Part shown: one piece after another, positions 5,549-6,888 of the stretch
How the letters are laid out: the number at the start of each line of letters is the position of its first letter
How positions within the stretch are numbered: position 1 is the stretch's first letter
Source of the DNA: JBGPOS01 sp041488155
GTDB lineage: Bacteria > Chloroflexota > Dehalococcoidia > Tepidiformales > Tepidiformaceae
Assembly: GCA_041488155.1 (NCBI GenBank)
Contig: JBGPOS010000113.1
Span: 1-6,888, forward strand
Direction: 5' to 3'
Length of the DNA stretch: 6,888 nucleotides
Notes under the pieces: model-generated
Database searches by the model: none
What the model saw: the letters and a program-made list of their open reading frames with translations, nothing else
Told to the model about the DNA's origin: nothing
Program-made: the position numbers and the translations under genes

Positions 5549-6888
5549 ATGAGCGACCTGGACGAGATTTCCGAAGGAACCTCCCTTGTCCGCAGGATCA
5601 TCAGCCTCCTCGTGGCTGTAGTCGTCATCGGCGGCGGTTCCTACGCCCTTTACTGGTTCTTCTTCTCCGGCAGTTCGGATAGCGCCGTGGTCTCCAAGCC
5701 CCAAGAGGTGACCGTGGCCCGCGGCAACCTCGTAAGTTCGTTCACCACCACGGGCGTGGCCCAGGCAACGCTCACCAGCAAGCTCACCTTTTCGACAAGC
5801 GGCCAGGTCAAGTCCGTCAGCGTCGGCGTCGGCGACAAGATCACCGCAGGCCAGGAGCTCGCCCGGCTCGACGACAAGGATGCCCAGCGCAAGCTCGAAA
5901 GTGCTGCTGCCAACCTCGCCACCGCCCAGATACGTCTCCAACAGCTCCAGCAGGGCCCAACGGCGGCCGATATCGCAGCCGGCCAGCAGTCTGTCGCCGG
6001 CGCTCAGTCGCAGCTGGCGAACGCCCAGTCCAACCTTGATAAGGCGCAGCGTGGGCCAACGGCGACCGACATCGCCACCGCCGACGCCGCCGTCACCCAG
6101 GCCGAGCTCTCGCTCCAGAACACCACCAACTCCATCAACACGGCCTGGATCTCCTTGCTGAACGCTCAGCGCATTTACTGCACGACGTCGAACATCCCCG
6201 GGACGTTCTCCCCCTGCCAGGAGTCCGATCTTCCCCTGAGCGACTACAACATCGACCAGCTCACCGGCTTCATCCGCGCTCCCGGCGACGTCGCGAGCAA
6301 AGTAGGCGCGGCCACCTCCGCCGCCACCAGCCTGCTGCAGGCGAACACTTCCTACCTCAACTCGAAGAACTCCGTGATCCCGGCACAGAACAACCTCGAC
6401 ATCGCCAAACTCAAGCGCAAGGCCCTGAACGATCCGCCCAATCCCCTCGACCTTGCCCAGCTCCAGGCTTCCGTGACGAGCGCGCAGGCCGGCGTCACAA
6501 CCGCCCAGGCGAGGCTGGATACTCTTCGTGCCGGGTCGACCTCCACCGATGTCTCGCTCCAGCAGCAAAGCGTCAAAATAGCCCAGATCGCCTACCAGCA
6601 GGCCTCCGACGCCGTCGACGCCCTGGTTCTGCGCGCTGCGTTCGATGGCGTTATCGGCGCGGCCAGTGTGAACGTTGGCGACCAGGTCGGCGCAGCCACC
6701 GTCGCCTTCACCCTCAGCAACCCGAACGGCGTACGCGTCGACCTCACGGTCTCGGAGTCCGACCTGGCTGGACTTAAGGCTGGCCAATTCGGGATCGCAA
6801 CCTTCGATGCCTTCCCCGGCCAGCTCTACCTCGTGAAGATTACCGGCGTGAGCACCACGCCCACCGTCGCCCAGGGAGTGGTCACCTA
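5549..6888 (+). CDS. HlyD/MacA-type membrane-fusion (periplasmic adaptor-like) protein, partial at the right edge
   Basis: At least 446 residues of an efflux adaptor, open to the window's end. Residues 1-14 are cytosolic and about 15-38 form a membrane anchor. Residues about 53-108 hold the first half of a lipoyl-like domain (GQVKSVSVGVGDKITAGQEL, 85-104). A long alpha-helical hairpin spans about 110-358. The second lipoyl half is at 361-385 (AFDGVIGAASVNVGDQVGA), followed by the start of the beta-barrel domain (394 onward). The hairpin shows a 33-residue repeat with G-P-T-x-x-D-I at 136 and 169 and related sites at 296 and 329. Two cysteines, C211 and C223, lie in the central non-repeat stretch. 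Such adaptors pair with an ABC ATPase and permease (MacB type) in Gram-positives, usually encoded just downstream, here outside the window. The ATG at 5549 is preceded by CAGAGG seven bases away. Confidence 0.9.
   Translation, partial: MSDLDEISEGTSLVRRIISLLVAVVVIGGGSYALYWFFFSGSSDSAVVSKPQEVTVARGNLVSSFTTTGVAQATLTSKLTFSTSGQVKSVSVGVGDKITAGQELARLDDKDAQRKLESAAANLATAQIRLQQLQQGPTAADIAAGQQSVAGAQSQLANAQSNLDKAQRGPTATDIATADAAVTQAELSLQNTTNSINTAWISLLNAQRIYCTTSNIPGTFSPCQESDLPLSDYNIDQLTGFIRAPGDVASKVGAATSAATSLLQANTSYLNSKNSVIPAQNNLDIAKLKRKALNDPPNPLDLAQLQASVTSAQAGVTTAQARLDTLRAGSTSTDVSLQQQSVKIAQIAYQQASDAVDALVLRAAFDGVIGAASVNVGDQVGAATVAFTLSNPNGVRVDLTVSESDLAGLKAGQFGIATFDAFPGQLYLVKITGVSTTPTVAQGVVT

Noticed and set aside
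5205..5552. A 115-codon plus-strand frame ending in an ATGA overlap with the adaptor start
   Set aside because: Codon use drifts from GC-rich to mixed, with TTA and CTA, there is no recognisable domain, and no good ribosome binding site lies before GTG 5205. The overlap alone is not enough.
5507..6787. A 426-codon minus-strand frame antisense to the adaptor gene
   Set aside because: It is a shadow of the adaptor coding strand. The plus-strand frame has clear lipoyl and coiled-coil features, while this one is a Gly/Val/Asp-rich artefact of high GC.

Overview
The window looks like a chromosomal segment of a high-GC Gram-positive-type bacterium, most likely an actinobacterium. The evidence is the GC-rich third codon positions, the GTG starts, and a MoxR / short DUF58 / membrane vWA gene order that matches mycobacterial Rv1479-Rv1480-Rv1481. 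The exact lineage cannot be fixed from the sequence. I see no tRNA, rRNA, insertion sequence, CRISPR array or phage gene.

Left part (1-1714, minus strand). The left edge cuts a gene whose N-terminal region resembles a J-domain but lacks the HPD tripeptide. Upstream of it, in the same orientation, is a complete membrane-anchored HtrA/DegP-type serine protease with a proline-rich cytoplasmic tail, one membrane segment, an intact His/Asp/Ser triad and a C-terminal PDZ domain.

Divergent intergenic region (1646-2071). It separates htrA from the plus-strand operon. It holds good ribosome binding sites for both genes, a second candidate htrA start with its own strong Shine-Dalgarno sequence, a perfect Shine-Dalgarno 8-mer in front of two tiny minus-strand ORFs, and a cluster of short inverted repeats. 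No convincing sigma-70 promoter was found on either strand.

Central operon (2072-5039, plus strand). Three genes are joined by 4-base GTGA stop/start overlaps: a MoxR AAA+ ATPase, a cytosolic DUF58 protein with a vWA-like fold, and a vWA protein with N- and C-terminal membrane segments (BatA-like). By family precedent the ATPase and its vWA partners form a chaperone-like module acting at the cell envelope. The divergent HtrA protease would be a functional companion, but that link is inference.

Gap and right part (5040-6888). About 510 bases without a convincing gene follow, with an imperfect hairpin, an isolated consensus -35 hexamer and some riboswitch-like words that do not form a full known element. 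Then begins a membrane-fusion (HlyD/MacA-type) adaptor gene that runs off the right edge. Its partner ABC transporter is presumably downstream. The adaptor has a coiled-coil hairpin with a clear 33-residue repeat and two cysteines at the presumed hairpin tip.

Overall this is a recognisable envelope-maintenance and export neighbourhood. I did not find a demonstrably new system. The most worthwhile leads are the divergent HtrA/MoxR pairing, the HPD-less J-like protein, the unusual adaptor hairpin and the htrA leader region.
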